This document shows positions 8,366 through 17,950 of a DNA stretch of 64,000 nucleotides, piece by piece. Origin of the DNA: Blautia sp. (lineage in GTDB: Bacteria; Bacillota; Clostridia; Lachnospirales; Lachnospiraceae); contig JARIAR010000009.1 of assembly GCA_029257805.1 (NCBI GenBank), positions 124,001 to 188,000 on the forward strand, given 5' to 3'. The position numbers and the translations under genes are program-made. Each line of letters starts with the position of its first letter. The stretch's first letter is position 1. The notes beneath the pieces were generated by a model. That model worked only from the letters and a program-made list of their open reading frames with translations, ran no database searches and was not told the origin of the DNA.

Positions 8366-9241
8366 TTATTGGAAATTCAATGCCAGACCAACCGCTCCTG
8401 CAAGAAAACAGTAAACGGCAAAATAACGCAATGGAGCAGTTTGTGTGATTTTTAAAAGAAAGCGTATTGTAAAATATCCTGTCACACCTGCAGCCAACAT
8501 TCCCAAAATATAAATTGCACCTGTCCCCACAGTCATACTGGAAGCAGCAAAATTGGGGATTTCCACAAATAAAGATCCGATGATGGCCGGCACAGAAACA
8601 AGAAAGGCATATTTTACTGCAAATTTCTTGGTGAATCCACAGAAAAGTCCCGCACCTATTGTTAACCCACATCTGGAAAGTCCTGGAAATACGGAGATTC
8701 CCTGACAAATTCCAATCCACATTGCATGATCGTATCCTGCTTCTTTTGGAGTTTTGTTTCCGCCCGCTCTGCTAAAATCTACCACAATAAGCCAGACACC
8801 TGTAAGAAGAAGACATATTCCGGACATAAGTGGGGAAAATGCGGTTTTTTCTACTAAACGTCTTGCTGTATATCCTATGAAAGCTGTGGGAATAAAAGAA
8901 ACCACAAGAAGCGCGGTAAGACGTCGATACGTTCCTTTTACTATTTTGGCATAATGGAGGGAATCTCCTGTTCGCTTATTATGAATAAAAAGATATGCAT
9001 TTCCAATTATATCCATTATCATTCCAATAAGTTCTATACAGATCCTTTTCAGATCTTTATGAAAAACAGAAAAAACAGCAGCTAATGTTCCCACATGAAG
9101 AAGTGTGGCAAAAAGGATTCCTCCCTCCTGGCCAATTCCTAAAACTCCCTCCATCAGGCTTACATGACCAAAACTGCTGACTGGTAAAAACTCTGTGATT
9201 CCCTGTAAGATTCCTAATAAAATCGCATATATTACTGACAT
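8366..9241 (-). CDS. uppP: Undecaprenyl-diphosphatase UppP/BacA
   Basis: A 291-residue membrane phosphatase that converts undecaprenyl diphosphate to the monophosphate lipid carrier for cell wall synthesis. The N-terminal GITEFLPVSSFGHV (residues 14-27, with Glu17 and His26) and FPGLSRCGLTIGAGL are the two BacA motifs; the second has Cys where PGxSRS usually has Ser. Several hydrophobic helices fill the rest. The frame is open to 9280, but GGGAGTACATATG fixes the start at 9241. A consensus promoter lies at 9298-9326. The leader contains a short palindrome, AGGC-AAA-GCCT, near 9275-9285. Confidence 0.95.
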   Translation of the reverse strand: MSVIYAILLGILQGITEFLPVSSFGHVSLMEGVLGIGQEGGILFATLLHVGTLAAVFSVFHKDLKRICIELIGMIMDIIGNAYLFIHNKRTGDSLHYAKIVKGTYRRLTALLVVSFIPTAFIGYTARRLVEKTAFSPLMSGICLLLTGVWLIVVDFSRAGGNKTPKEAGYDHAMWIGICQGISVFPGLSRCGLTIGAGLFCGFTKKFAVKYAFLVSVPAIIGSLFVEIPNFAASSMTVGTGAIYILGMLAAGVTGYFTIRFLLKITQTAPLRYFAVYCFLAGAVGLALNFQ

Positions 9242-9297
9242 ATGTACTCCCTTTTTCTTAGTCTTACTGCATATAGGCAAAGCCTAATATCTTTTAT

Positions 9298-9326
9298 ATT
9301 ATAGCATATTCGAACTGGTGTTACAA
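9298..9326 (-). promoter_or_regulatory. Promoter of the uppP-ftsK-Dabb-rlmH run
   Basis: TTGTAA (9321-9326) and TATAAT (9298-9303) on minus are separated by 17 bases, about 57 bases before the uppP ATG and just after the nfnB terminator. Confidence 0.75.
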
Positions 9327-9328
9327 CT

Positions 9329-9372
9329 ATAAGAAAAGAGGCATCGGATTATTCCGAGCCCCTTTTCTTATG
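9329..9372 (-). terminator. Long hairpin after nfnB
   Basis: AAGAAAAG-GGGCTCGGA pairs with TCCGATGCC-TCTTTTCTT (arms about 9331-9348 and 9353-9369) with a 4-base loop. The 3' arm itself carries the T-rich tract. It begins 20 bases after the nfnB stop and ends next to the uppP promoter. Confidence 0.7.
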
Positions 9373-9391
9373 TGCGTTCTTTCAGAATCTT

Positions 9392-10789
9392 TTATTTTGC
9401 ATATTTACTCTTAATAAATTCATCAATTCCTTTTGCTCCGGCTTTTCCTGCACCCATTGCCAGGATTACAGTAGCTGCACCTGTAACAGCATCACCGCCT
9501 GCATAAACACCTTCTTTAGATGTTTTTCCTGTTTCTTCATCTGCAATAATACATTTTCTCTTATTAATATCAAGACCGATTGTAGTAGAAGAGATCAATG
9601 GATTTGGGGAAGTTCCCAGAGACATGATTACAGTATCTACTTCAATTTCAAATTCAGAATCAGGAATTTCTACCGGTCGTCTTCTTCCAGATGCATCCGG
9701 CTCACCAAGTTCCATGCGTACACATTTAATACCAGTTACCCAGTCATTGTCATCTGTAAGGATTTCCACCGGATTTGTAAGGAGATCGAAAATAACCCCT
9801 TCTTCTTTTGCATGATGTACTTCTTCCACACGTGCCGGAAGTTCTGCTTCGGAACGTCGGTAGATAATATGTACCTCTGCTCCAAGGCGAAGTGCTGTTC
9901 TGGCAGCATCCATTGCTACGTTTCCTCCACCTACAACAGCTACTTTTTTACCATGGAAAATCGGAGTATCATAATCTTCACGGAAAGCTTTCATCAGGTT
10001 GTTACGTGTAAGATATTCGTTGGCAGAGAATACACCGTTTGCCTGCTCTCCGGGAATTCCCATAAACATCGGAAGACCGGCTCCAGAGCCAATGAATACT
10101 GCCTCAAATCCTTCTTCCTGAAGAAGTTCATCGATGGTTACGGATTTTCCAATAATAACATTCGTCTCAATTTTTACACCAAGTGCTTTTACGTTCTCAA
10201 CTTCTTCTGCAACTACTTTATCTTTTGGAAGACGGAACTCCGGAATACCATAAACAAGTACACCTCCGGCTTTATGAAGCGCTTCAAAAATTGTAACATC
10301 ATATCCCATTTTTGCAAGATCTCCGGCACATGTAAGACCTGCAGGACCGGAACCGATAATTGCAACTTTATGTCCATTTTTTTCTTTTGCAGGAGTTGGT
10401 TTGATTCCATTTTCTTTTGCCCAATCTGCTACGAAACGTTCCAGCTTACCAATTGAAACAGCTTCTCCTTTAATACCGCGGATACATTTTCCTTCACACT
10501 GGCTTTCCTGAGGACATACACGTCCACATACTGCCGGAAGAGCACTTGATTCACCGATAATATGATATGCAGCTTCAATATTTCCTTCTTTTACTTCATG
10601 AATAAAGGCAGGGATATTAATGGATACCGGACAGCCGCTTACACATTTTGCATTTTTACAATTGATGCAACGTGCAGCTTCTTCCATAGCCTCTTCTTTA
10701 TTATATCCAAGACATACCTCTTCAAAATTTGTTGCACGAACTTTCGGAGCCTGTTCTCTTACCGGCACTTTATTTAATACGTTACCCAT
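9392..10789 (-). CDS. nfnB: NfnB / glutamate synthase small-subunit-like flavoprotein
   Basis: A 465-residue FAD and iron-sulfur protein. N-terminal cysteines (41, 44, 49, 53 and 88, 92, 98, 102) bind two [4Fe-4S] clusters; AIIGSGPAGLTCAGDL near residue 145 binds FAD and VAVVGGGNVAMDAARTALRLGAEVHIIYRR binds NADPH. Alone it would be called GltA, the glutamate synthase small subunit. It is fused at the translation level (TAATG) to an NfnA-like gene and no large glutamate synthase gene is present, so I call it NfnB. Nfn couples NADH and reduced ferredoxin oxidation to NADP+ reduction by flavin-based electron bifurcation. That function is inferred from the pairing. Confidence 0.88.
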   Translation of the reverse strand: MGNVLNKVPVREQAPKVRATNFEEVCLGYNKEEAMEEAARCINCKNAKCVSGCPVSINIPAFIHEVKEGNIEAAYHIIGESSALPAVCGRVCPQESQCEGKCIRGIKGEAVSIGKLERFVADWAKENGIKPTPAKEKNGHKVAIIGSGPAGLTCAGDLAKMGYDVTIFEALHKAGGVLVYGIPEFRLPKDKVVAEEVENVKALGVKIETNVIIGKSVTIDELLQEEGFEAVFIGSGAGLPMFMGIPGEQANGVFSANEYLTRNNLMKAFREDYDTPIFHGKKVAVVGGGNVAMDAARTALRLGAEVHIIYRRSEAELPARVEEVHHAKEEGVIFDLLTNPVEILTDDNDWVTGIKCVRMELGEPDASGRRRPVEIPDSEFEIEVDTVIMSLGTSPNPLISSTTIGLDINKRKCIIADEETGKTSKEGVYAGGDAVTGAATVILAMGAGKAGAKGIDEFIKSKYAK

Positions 10790-11676
10790 TATTCGTCACC
10801 TCCGCAGTGTCCACATCCGCCATGATGTGTATCGCCTTCCTGTTCTTTTAAAATCGCACGTCCTTCTGCTGTTTTGTACATCTGCTGTCTCTTCATTGCA
10901 AGATCAAAATCTACAAGATGTCCGTCAAATTCCGGTCCATCTACACATGCAAATTTTACTTCTCCGCCAACCATAAGACGACATGCACCGCACATACCTG
11001 TACCATCAACCATAATCGGGTTCATACTAACGATTGTAGGAATATTCAGTTCTTTTGTAAGCAGACAGACAAATTTCATCATGATCATCGGCCCGATTGC
11101 AACGCAAAGATCATACTCTTTTCCCTGATTTTCCACCAAGTCACGCAGAACATCTGTTCCCATTCCTTTTCTTACATAAGAACCGTCATCTGTAGTAACA
11201 TACAGATTGCAGACTTTTTTCATTTCTTCTTCCAGAATGACCAGATCTTTTGTTTTTGCGCCAACAATGGCATCCGCTGTAATGCCATGCTCATGAAGCC
11301 ACTTTACCTGCGGATAAACAGGAGCTGTACCTACACCACCGGCCACAAAAACAATACGTTTTTTCTTTAATTCCTCTAAATCCATTTCTGTTAATTCAGA
11401 AGGTTTTCCTAATGGTCCTACAAAGTCCTCAAAAGAATCTCCTTCCTGAAGTTCTGCCATTTTCAGAGTAGAAGCACCGATTGGCTGAAATACAATTGTT
11501 ACAGTTCCTTTTTGGGAATCATAATCACAAATTGTCAGCGGAATACGCTCTCCCTCTTCATCCATTTTTACAATTACGAACTGACCCGGTAGACAATGTT
11601 TTGCTACTCGCGGAGCTTCTACGTCCATAAGAAAGATGTTTGCAGCAAGCTTTTCTGCTTTCAGTATCTTATACAT
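10789..11676 (-). CDS. nfnA: NfnA, NADH-dependent ferredoxin:NADP+ oxidoreductase subunit A
   Basis: A 295-residue member of the dihydroorotate dehydrogenase electron-transfer (PyrK-like) family. It has an FAD-binding barrel, an NAD-binding domain (VFVAGGVGTAPVYPQVKWL) and a [2Fe-2S] motif near the C-terminus, MCGACRLMVGGEVKFACVDG. It forms the NAD(H) side of the bifurcating NfnAB complex. The last 15 residues are an unusual His/Cys/Gly-rich tail (HHGGCGHCGGDE), whose role is unknown but which looks able to bind metal. AGGAGGAAATTATG gives the start. The stop overlaps the nfnB ATG by one base. Confidence 0.9.
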   Translation of the reverse strand: MYKILKAEKLAANIFLMDVEAPRVAKHCLPGQFVIVKMDEEGERIPLTICDYDSQKGTVTIVFQPIGASTLKMAELQEGDSFEDFVGPLGKPSELTEMDLEELKKKRIVFVAGGVGTAPVYPQVKWLHEHGITADAIVGAKTKDLVILEEEMKKVCNLYVTTDDGSYVRKGMGTDVLRDLVENQGKEYDLCVAIGPMIMMKFVCLLTKELNIPTIVSMNPIMVDGTGMCGACRLMVGGEVKFACVDGPEFDGHLVDFDLAMKRQQMYKTAEGRAILKEQEGDTHHGGCGHCGGDE

Positions 11677-11797
11677 AATTTCCTCCTGGCTTTTTTATTT
11701 AACAGGTATCATCAATACCTATTACATTCTCACTCATTCTTTCTTATAATATCACATATTAAGGAATTATAAAATAAGAAACTGTAATTTTCATTAT

Positions 11798-12508
11798 TTA
11801 TTTTTTGTTTTTCTCCTCTATTAATTGATATAACTTTGCAAGAGCCTCTTTCATCCCTCCCACTTCATTAATAAGCCCTTCCCGAACAGCTTCTTCTCCT
11901 TCCAGCATCGTCCCTACATCCTTTACAAGCTGAGTAGTATCCAGCATTAATTCTTCCAGCCTTTTTTGAGAAGTATTGGAATGTTCCGATATAAAAGTTG
12001 TAATACGATCCTGGATTTTTTCCATATTCCGATATGTCTGTGCAACGCCAATAAACATTCCGCTTGATCGTACAGGATGAAGCACCATGGTTGCAGTTGG
12101 TACTATAAAGGAATAATCTGCAGACACAGCCATGGGAACTCCAATAGAATGCCCTCCTCCAAGAACAAGGGAAACTGTGGGAACACTTAATGACGCTATC
12201 ATTTCCGCAATAGCGAGACCAGCCTCAACATCGCCCCCTACTGTATTTAAAAGGATCAATAACCCTTCCACATTTTTATCATCTTCGATCACTGCAAGTT
12301 TCGGAAGGACATGTTCATATTTTGTAGTTTTGCTTTGTGCCGGAGCTGATTCATGACCTTCTATTTCCCCTATGATGGTCAAAAGTTCTACCTGATGCTT
12401 CTTTTCATTTTGATTAAGCAATACCTGGCCCATATCACGGATTTGCTGATTTTGTTCACTTTCTTTCTCTATTCTGTTTTTTTGTTCTTCTTTTTTATTT
12501 TCTTCCAT
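11798..12508 (-). CDS. tepA: ClpP-fold serine protease of the TepA type
   Basis: A 236-residue ClpP-class protease related to Bacillus TepA (YmfB). Residues 1-40 are charged and helical; the catalytic core runs from about 65 to 230. The likely nucleophile is Ser121 in GGGHSIG and the histidine is His144 in VLHPVR; LLNTVGGDVEAGLAIAE is the substrate-strand region. No signal peptide. TepA was named for enhancing protein translocation and degrades signal-peptide remnants and spore proteins in Bacillus. In Bacillus it sits beside spoIIIE; here ftsK is about 3.5 kb away. The frame is open to 12559, but GGAGGTGTTTTTATG sets the start at 12508. Confidence 0.88.
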   Translation of the reverse strand: MEENKKEEQKNRIEKESEQNQQIRDMGQVLLNQNEKKHQVELLTIIGEIEGHESAPAQSKTTKYEHVLPKLAVIEDDKNVEGLLILLNTVGGDVEAGLAIAEMIASLSVPTVSLVLGGGHSIGVPMAVSADYSFIVPTATMVLHPVRSSGMFIGVAQTYRNMEKIQDRITTFISEHSNTSQKRLEELMLDTTQLVKDVGTMLEGEEAVREGLINEVGGMKEALAKLYQLIEEKNKK

Positions 12509-12604
12509 AAAAACACCTCCAGAATTTTTATCCACGAAAATAGTATGTGTGAAAATCATTTTTTCATACGTAAATAAGCCTTACCTTTGTTTACATCTTT
12601 TTTA

Positions 12605-12652
12605 CCAAAAAAACAACCTTCTTATATGCTATAACAAGCATATAAAAAGGTT
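12605..12652 (-). terminator. Strong intrinsic terminator after yebC
   Basis: AACCTTTTTATATGC on minus pairs with GCATATAAGAAGGTT (12615-12629 with 12638-12652), followed by GTTTTTTT. A small extra hairpin, TTCTGAT-AAA-ATCAGAA, lies between it and the yebC stop (12664-12682). Confidence 0.85.
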
Positions 12653-12684
12653 ATTCACAAATGTTCTGATTTTATCAGAATTCT

Positions 12685-13413
12685 TTATTCGTCCCAATTA
12701 TGCCACACATCTGTAACATCATCATCTTCATCAAGAAGATCCAGGGTTTTCTGAAGATCTTTAATTGCTTTTTCATCTGTAAGATCTACATATGTCTGTG
12801 GAATCATGGCTACCTGTGCTTCCAGAAGCGGTACCCCTGCACCTTCCAGAGCTTCTCTTACTGCACTGAAGTCGTCCGGTGTTGTAATTACTTCAAAGCT
12901 GTCTTCCTCTTCGGAAAAATCTTCCGCTCCTGCATCAAGAGCAATCATCATTAACTCATCTGCATCCATTTCGCATTCCTCTTTGTCAATGATGATCTGA
13001 CCTTTCTGATCAAACATAAAGGATACACATCCCTGTGTTCCAATGCTTCCATTTCCTTTTGTAAATGCATTTCTTACATTGCCGGCTGTACGGTTTTTGT
13101 TGTCTGTAAGTGTTTCTACGATAATCGCCACGCCATTTGGACCATATCCTTCATATACAGCTCTTTCATAATTATCTGCCGCATCGGCTCCTGCTGCCTT
13201 TTTAATTCCACGATCAATGGTATCGTTTGGCATATTATTTGCTTTTGCTTTGGCGATAACATCACGAAGTTTGCTGTTGTTGTTAGGATCCGGACCTCCT
13301 GCTTTTACCGCCATAACGATCTCACGACCAATAACTGTAAAAATCTTTCCTTTTTTTGCATCATTTTTTTCTTTCTTGTGCTTTATGTTTGCAAATTTTG
13401 AATGTCCTGACAT
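12685..13413 (-). CDS. yebC: YebC/PmpR family protein
   Basis: A 242-residue YebC family protein. The N-terminus [20 protein letters not shown] and the [36 protein letters not shown] region are diagnostic. Members act as DNA-binding regulators in some species and help ribosomes through polyproline stretches in others; the sequence cannot choose between the two. The start has GGAGAGGAATTATG. It overlaps the 3' end of the upstream corC-like gene by 31 bases, which implies translational coupling. Confidence 0.95.
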   Translation of the reverse strand: MSGHSKFANIKHKKEKNDAKKGKIFTVIGREIVMAVKAGGPDPNNNSKLRDVIAKAKANNMPNDTIDRGIKKAAGADAADNYERAVYEGYGPNGVAIIVETLTDNKNRTAGNVRNAFTKGNGSIGTQGCVSFMFDQKGQIIIDKEECEMDADELMMIALDAGAEDFSEEEDSFEVITTPDDFSAVREALEGAGVPLLEAQVAMIPQTYVDLTDEKAIKDLQKTLDLLDEDDDVTDVWHNWDE

Positions 13414-14735
13414 AATTCCTCTCCTTTTGTTTCTTGCTTTATTTTTTCGGCACGCACCTGTCCAATCGTCTTATTTCCCAAAGACAAAATTTTAAAGCGG
13501 TAGCCGTTGGCAACAATTTCTTTTTCCAGATCTTTTTGTGTAGGAATATGACCCAGAAGTGAAGTAAGATATCCATTCAGAGTTTCAAAATCACACTCTC
13601 CAAAATCGACTCCAAGCTCTTCCTCCACATCTTCCAGATAAGCAAGGCCTTCTATTACTACACTATTATCAACCTGTGTACGTATGGTGATTTCATCTTC
13701 ATCATATTCATCAAGAATTTCACCGACAATTTCTTCTAATATATCTTCCATGGAAACAAGTCCCGCTGTCTGCCCATATTCGTCTACTACAATTGCCATA
13801 TGGAGTTTCTTGGCCTGCATTGTATGAAACAAATCGCCAATCCCTCTTGTTTCCGGAATAAACGCTGCTGTACGAATCAGTCCCGGAATTTCCTTTAAAG
13901 GTTTAAATTTTGCCCATGGATTTTTTGTCATAAACTTTAGTGCATCTTTATAGTGAACAATTCCCACAATATTGTCCAGATTCTCCCGGAAAACCGGATA
14001 TCTGGAATTGCCTTCTTCCAACATCTCATCAATCATTTCCTGAAGCAGAACTTCTTCATCAAAAGCAACTACATTTTTTCTGTGTGTCATAATATCTTTT
14101 GCTTCTGTCTCATTAAAAGAAATAATGTTCTGAATCATCTCCGCTTCATTTTCTTCGATAACACCCTGCTCGTGTGCTTCATCTACCATAGAAATGATTT
14201 CCTCTTCTGTTACTGCCTCCATTGTCTGATCAAAAGCAATTCCAAAAGGACGGGAAGCAAGTTTGGCGATCCAGGTAATAAACATAGTAAACGGGTATAA
14301 TAAAGTTGCAAAAAAGGATACGATCCCAAGATAGCGATACGCATATTTCTCCGGATAAAAACTTCCAATTCTGCGAAACGTAAGAATCCCCAAAGCTGCA
14401 AGCAAAATAACCCCAAGGATTACTACCAGCAGCATTGCAGGAAAATGTTTTATGTAGGAATGAAATTCCCGGGCAGCCCACGGAACAAGAAATGTTCCAA
14501 AACATATCCCTGATGAAACGACCATAAGCGGAATGGCATTTACATATTGAAACGGTCTGTTTATAAAAGATAAAAGTTTTTCTGCCTTTTTATCTCCTTC
14601 CTGTGCCCGGCGCTGCACTTCGCCTTCACTTAAATTTTGAACTGCAGCTGCAAATCCATAAAAAATACCATTTAACCACAACAATATAAATAAAATAAAA
14701 AAGCCCCATAAGGGCAGACTACTGCCATCCTCCAT
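13383..14735 (-). CDS. CNNM/CorC-type hemolysin family membrane protein
   Basis: A 450-residue protein with the usual DUF21 - CBS pair - CorC_HlyC order. Four hydrophobic helices lie in the first 190 residues. The CBS pair (about 190-330) includes [18 protein letters not shown] and [29 protein letters not shown], and the C-terminal domain follows. Such proteins export or sense Mg2+/Co2+; ion choice is not visible. The frame is open to 14789, but family alignment and AAAGGAG 13 bases upstream favour ATG 14735; the spacing is rather long, so the start is slightly uncertain. A promoter with near-perfect boxes lies at 14780-14808. Confidence 0.88.
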   Translation of the reverse strand: MEDGSSLPLWGFFILFILLWLNGIFYGFAAAVQNLSEGEVQRRAQEGDKKAEKLLSFINRPFQYVNAIPLMVVSSGICFGTFLVPWAAREFHSYIKHFPAMLLVVILGVILLAALGILTFRRIGSFYPEKYAYRYLGIVSFFATLLYPFTMFITWIAKLASRPFGIAFDQTMEAVTEEEIISMVDEAHEQGVIEENEAEMIQNIISFNETEAKDIMTHRKNVVAFDEEVLLQEMIDEMLEEGNSRYPVFRENLDNIVGIVHYKDALKFMTKNPWAKFKPLKEIPGLIRTAAFIPETRGIGDLFHTMQAKKLHMAIVVDEYGQTAGLVSMEDILEEIVGEILDEYDEDEITIRTQVDNSVVIEGLAYLEDVEEELGVDFGECDFETLNGYLTSLLGHIPTQKDLEKEIVANGYRFKILSLGNKTIGQVRAEKIKQETKGEELCQDIQNLQT

Positions 14736-14779
14736 TATTTTTCCATTACTCCTTTGTGAAAACCCATAGTTACTGATAA

Positions 14780-14808
14780 AATATAGCACTATAACTGCCT
14801 TTCGTCAA
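14780..14808 (-). promoter_or_regulatory. Promoter of the corC-yebC pair
   Basis: TTGACG (14803-14808) and TATATT (14780-14785) on minus with a 17-base spacer, about 45 bases before the start. It begins within 10 bases of the mazF stop, with no terminator between. Confidence 0.75.
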
Positions 14809-14816
14809 GGTTCGCC

Positions 14817-15164
14817 CTAAAATGTAAGTTCCAGACTAATTTCCAAAGCATGATTTACACGGTCAAGCATAGGACCGTCCAAATGACAGACCTTATCTTT
14901 TAACCTCCTTTTATCGATGGTACGCAACTGCTCCAGCAAAATAACGGAATCTTTTTCAATTCCATATGCGGAAGCATCAATTTCAATATGCGTAGGCAGT
15001 TTTGCTTTATTCATTTTTGATGTAATTGCAGCACAGATTACTGTTGGACTATGTTTATTCCCTACATCATTCTGTATGATCAGTACAGGGCGAATTCCCC
15101 CTTGTTCGCTCCCTACTACCGGTCTTAAATCTGCATAAAAAATATCCCCTCTTCTAATTACCAC
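14817..15164 (-). CDS. ndoA: MazF/NdoA-type endoribonuclease toxin, no antitoxin gene seen
   Basis: A 115-residue PemK/MazF toxin, close in pattern to Bacillus NdoA (EndoA), which cuts mRNA at [44 protein letters not shown] and [18 protein letters not shown] match the family, including the Arg and Thr active-site region. Two in-frame GTG codons compete; the one at 15164 has GGAG 10 bases upstream and matches the NdoA N-terminus. In Bacillus the order is alr-ndoAI-ndoA, with the antitoxin first. Here alr precedes the toxin by 115 bases and no antitoxin reading frame is present. It is probably co-transcribed with rex-nnr-alr. Confidence 0.9.
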   Translation of the reverse strand: MVIRRGDIFYADLRPVVGSEQGGIRPVLIIQNDVGNKHSPTVICAAITSKMNKAKLPTHIEIDASAYGIEKDSVILLEQLRTIDKRRLKDKVCHLDGPMLDRVNHALEISLELTF

Positions 15165-15279
15165 ACAATTCACACTCCGATTCTGTTTCGGCCCTGCGCC
15201 TTATTCTAAAATAAGTATTTCCCTATTTTTCTTGTGTATACATGCGTGGTGCATTTTCTATTTTTCACTCTATTTTTCT

Positions 15280-16449
15280 TTAATCAAAAAAGCAGTGTTC
15301 TCCCCATTCTTTTCCATCTTTTATGTACACTCTCGGAACACGTTTGCTGATTTCACATAGAAACTCATAAGAAAAACGCCCAGAAAGTTCCCCAAGCGTA
15401 TCTACGTGGATATACTCTTCCCCATCCCTTCCAATAAGTGTAACTTCGTCTCCTGTTTGAACATCCGGAATATCCGTTACATCTACCATAAACTGGTCCA
15501 TACATACTCTACCCAGAACAGGTGCTTTTTTTCCATGTATCAGCACCCATCCTTTATTGGATAACTGTCTTGGATATCCATCTGCATACCCAACAGGAAT
15601 CGTTGCAATCTTAGTTGCCCGTGTTGTTATATAAGTACCTCCATAGCTTACAGCTGTACCGGAAGGTACATTTTTTACATAAGAAACATGACTTTTCAAT
15701 TCCAAAGCAGGAATAAGGCTTAGAATATTCCGTTCTACTTCTTCTGATGGGTAAATTCCGTAAATAGTAATTCCGGCACGTACTGCATCCATATTTCCTT
15801 CTGCTATCCGAATAATTCCGGCACTATTCGAACAATGGCACAACGGAATATGAATTCCCTCTTCTCTGAGAAGCTTCACAAAACGTTCATACCGAGAAAG
15901 CTGTACCATAGCTGGTTTTCTGTCATATTCATCTGCTCTGGCAAAATGGGTAAAAATACCTTCTATTTTCAGATCAGGAATTTGTGCTATTTTTTTAATT
16001 TCCTGCACGCTTTCCGCTGTATCTGAAAAACCAATTCGTGTCATACCTGTATCCAGTGCAATATGCACATGGCATTCATGCCCCAGCCGTTTTCCTGCTT
16101 CTGCAAATTTTTCAGCCATTTCCACATCCGAAATAGAAAGATGTATATCCTGCTCTGCAAGTTCCTGAAAATGTTCTTCAAAAACAAGCCCAAGAATCAA
16201 AATCGGCTTTGTAATACCATATTTCCGAAGAGCAAGAGCCTCCTCTGCTGTAGCAGTTGCAAATCCCCATATGTAATCATATGCCTGGATCAGCTGTGAA
16301 ATTGCTTTGGCTCCATGTCCATAAGCATCTGCTTTGATCACCGCAATGATTTTTGTCCCTTTTTGGATGTTCTTTTTCATTTCTTCAAAATTATGTTCAA
16401 TAGCATTCAGAGAAACTTCCGCCCTGACTCTGCTGTATTTTTTCATCAT
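15280..16449 (-). CDS. alr: Alanine racemase
   Basis: A 389-residue PLP enzyme that makes D-alanine for peptidoglycan. The PLP lysine is Lys39 in VIKADAYGHG; the second catalytic base is the tyrosine in AVSYGGTY, near residue 267, with the GYADGYPRQLSN loop after it. The C-terminal beta domain has GRVCMDQFMVDVTDIP. Start ATG 16449 overlaps the nnr stop as ATGA; a second ATG lies immediately after. The rex-nnr-alr-mazF order makes one operon. Confidence 0.97.
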   Translation of the reverse strand: MMKKYSRVRAEVSLNAIEHNFEEMKKNIQKGTKIIAVIKADAYGHGAKAISQLIQAYDYIWGFATATAEEALALRKYGITKPILILGLVFEEHFQELAEQDIHLSISDVEMAEKFAEAGKRLGHECHVHIALDTGMTRIGFSDTAESVQEIKKIAQIPDLKIEGIFTHFARADEYDRKPAMVQLSRYERFVKLLREEGIHIPLCHCSNSAGIIRIAEGNMDAVRAGITIYGIYPSEEVERNILSLIPALELKSHVSYVKNVPSGTAVSYGGTYITTRATKIATIPVGYADGYPRQLSNKGWVLIHGKKAPVLGRVCMDQFMVDVTDIPDVQTGDEVTLIGRDGEEYIHVDTLGELSGRFSYEFLCEISKRVPRVYIKDGKEWGEHCFFD

Positions 16450-17948
16450 ATTTCCTCTTTTCTATGAAACGCCACTGGTAAAGCTTCGACAATATCTCTT
16501 GCGGTCATAGACCTTTCTCCGACTTTCTCTGCTGCTATATCTCCGCAAATTCCATGTAGATAAACACCAAGAGCTGCCACTGCAGTATCCGGCTTTCTTC
16601 CTTTTTTCAGATACATGCATAGAACTGCTGCAAGGATTCCTGTAAGTACATCTCCGCTTCCAGCTGTAGCCATTCCATCATTCCCGGAAAGATTCAGATA
16701 CATATCCCCCTTATTTCCGGCAATTACTGTACAGGCATCTTTTAACACACAGGTAGTTTCTGTTTCCTTTGCATAGGTTAAAGCAACATCAGCCATACAA
16801 CCTTGTATTTCCCCAATACTCTTTCCAATAAGGCGGCTCATTTCCCCAATATGAGGGGTAATGATCATGTGAGGCCCTGTGTATTTCTTCCATTGTGGGT
16901 GCACGGATAAAAGGTTCAATCCATCTGCATCCAATATAACGGTTTTTCCCATTTCCTGTGCCTTTTTTAGAAACCATTGCTCCCGTTTTTTACTAAGTTC
17001 CGTATTCCCAAGCCCAGGTCCAATTACTACCACATCACACCAGGAAAGAATACGGGTATTTTCTTCCTCTGTAAACCCACAGGATACCATAGCTTCCGGT
17101 AAAAGAACCTGAAGTGGAATCCGATTTGTTTCCACTGTTTGAATCTGTACCATCCCGGCTCCTGCCTTTAGTGCAGCAGACGCACTTAAATAAGCGGCAC
17201 CGCACATTCCTTCACTTCCGGCTACCACAAGAACTTTCCCAAATGTACCTTTATTTCCAAAAGGACTTCGTTCCGGCATAAATGTCAGGTCTCTTTTTTC
17301 AAAAGCAAAAGTATTTCCATTTCCTTCTGTCCGGTAGATTCCAATATCTGCTACTACTACATTTCCTGCATACATTCTTCCGGGATAAAAGCAGAGTCCT
17401 CTTTTGCGAAATGCAAAAGTAATGGTGATATCTGCCCGGAAAGCAATGCCCATTTCCATTCCTGTATCACCGTTAATTCCTGATGGAATATCGATTGCTA
17501 TTTTTTTTGCACGGGCATCATTCATACAATGAATCACTTCTTTGTATCTTCCCTCTATAGGACGAGAAAGACCCACTCCGAAAATGGCGTCTACTATAGT
17601 AGTATATTCACGCCACTGCGGGTTATTCACACGAGATACCCGATAATTTCTGGCTATTTCCCATTGCAAAGCAGTCTCCTCTGTCATAGAGGATTCTTTT
17701 CCTGCAAGAAAAATATCTGTATGGATTCCCTTCAGATGGAGCATTCTGGCAATGGCAAGACCATCTCCTCCATTATTCCCACTTCCGCACACTACAAGAA
17801 TATGTTCTTCCTGTTCCAGGATTTTTTCAATTTCCGATACAGACTGTAAAGCTGCCCGCTCCATAAGAACACAGGAGGGAATCCCTTTCTCTTTTATTGT
17901 ACAGGCATCCAGATTTTTCATCTGAGTGCAGGTTACGATTTCTTCCAT
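16446..17948 (-). CDS. nnr: Bifunctional NAD(P)H-hydrate epimerase / ADP-dependent dehydratase
   Basis: A 500-residue fusion of the YjeF N-terminal epimerase (about 1-210; GSGNNGGDGLAIARML near 55-70) and the ribokinase-like dehydratase (about 225-495; ATAGSGDVLTGIL with catalytic GSGD at 430-433). It repairs hydrated NADH/NADPH. The gene starts 2 bases after the rex stop, linking redox sensing and cofactor repair. Both halves look intact. Confidence 0.96.
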   Translation of the reverse strand: MEEIVTCTQMKNLDACTIKEKGIPSCVLMERAALQSVSEIEKILEQEEHILVVCGSGNNGGDGLAIARMLHLKGIHTDIFLAGKESSMTEETALQWEIARNYRVSRVNNPQWREYTTIVDAIFGVGLSRPIEGRYKEVIHCMNDARAKKIAIDIPSGINGDTGMEMGIAFRADITITFAFRKRGLCFYPGRMYAGNVVVADIGIYRTEGNGNTFAFEKRDLTFMPERSPFGNKGTFGKVLVVAGSEGMCGAAYLSASAALKAGAGMVQIQTVETNRIPLQVLLPEAMVSCGFTEEENTRILSWCDVVVIGPGLGNTELSKKREQWFLKKAQEMGKTVILDADGLNLLSVHPQWKKYTGPHMIITPHIGEMSRLIGKSIGEIQGCMADVALTYAKETETTCVLKDACTVIAGNKGDMYLNLSGNDGMATAGSGDVLTGILAAVLCMYLKKGRKPDTAVAALGVYLHGICGDIAAEKVGERSMTARDIVEALPVAFHRKEEI

Positions 17949-17950
17949 TT

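Noticed and set aside
9812..10456. 214-codon open frame antisense to nfnB
   Set aside because: Cys/Phe/Ser-rich translation typical of a reverse frame of a conserved gene; no RBS and no family pattern.
11700..11735. AGGTAT-TGATG-ATACCT hairpin in the nfnA leader
   Set aside because: Only 6 bp of stem and no T-tract after it on the minus strand; too weak to call an attenuator or operator.
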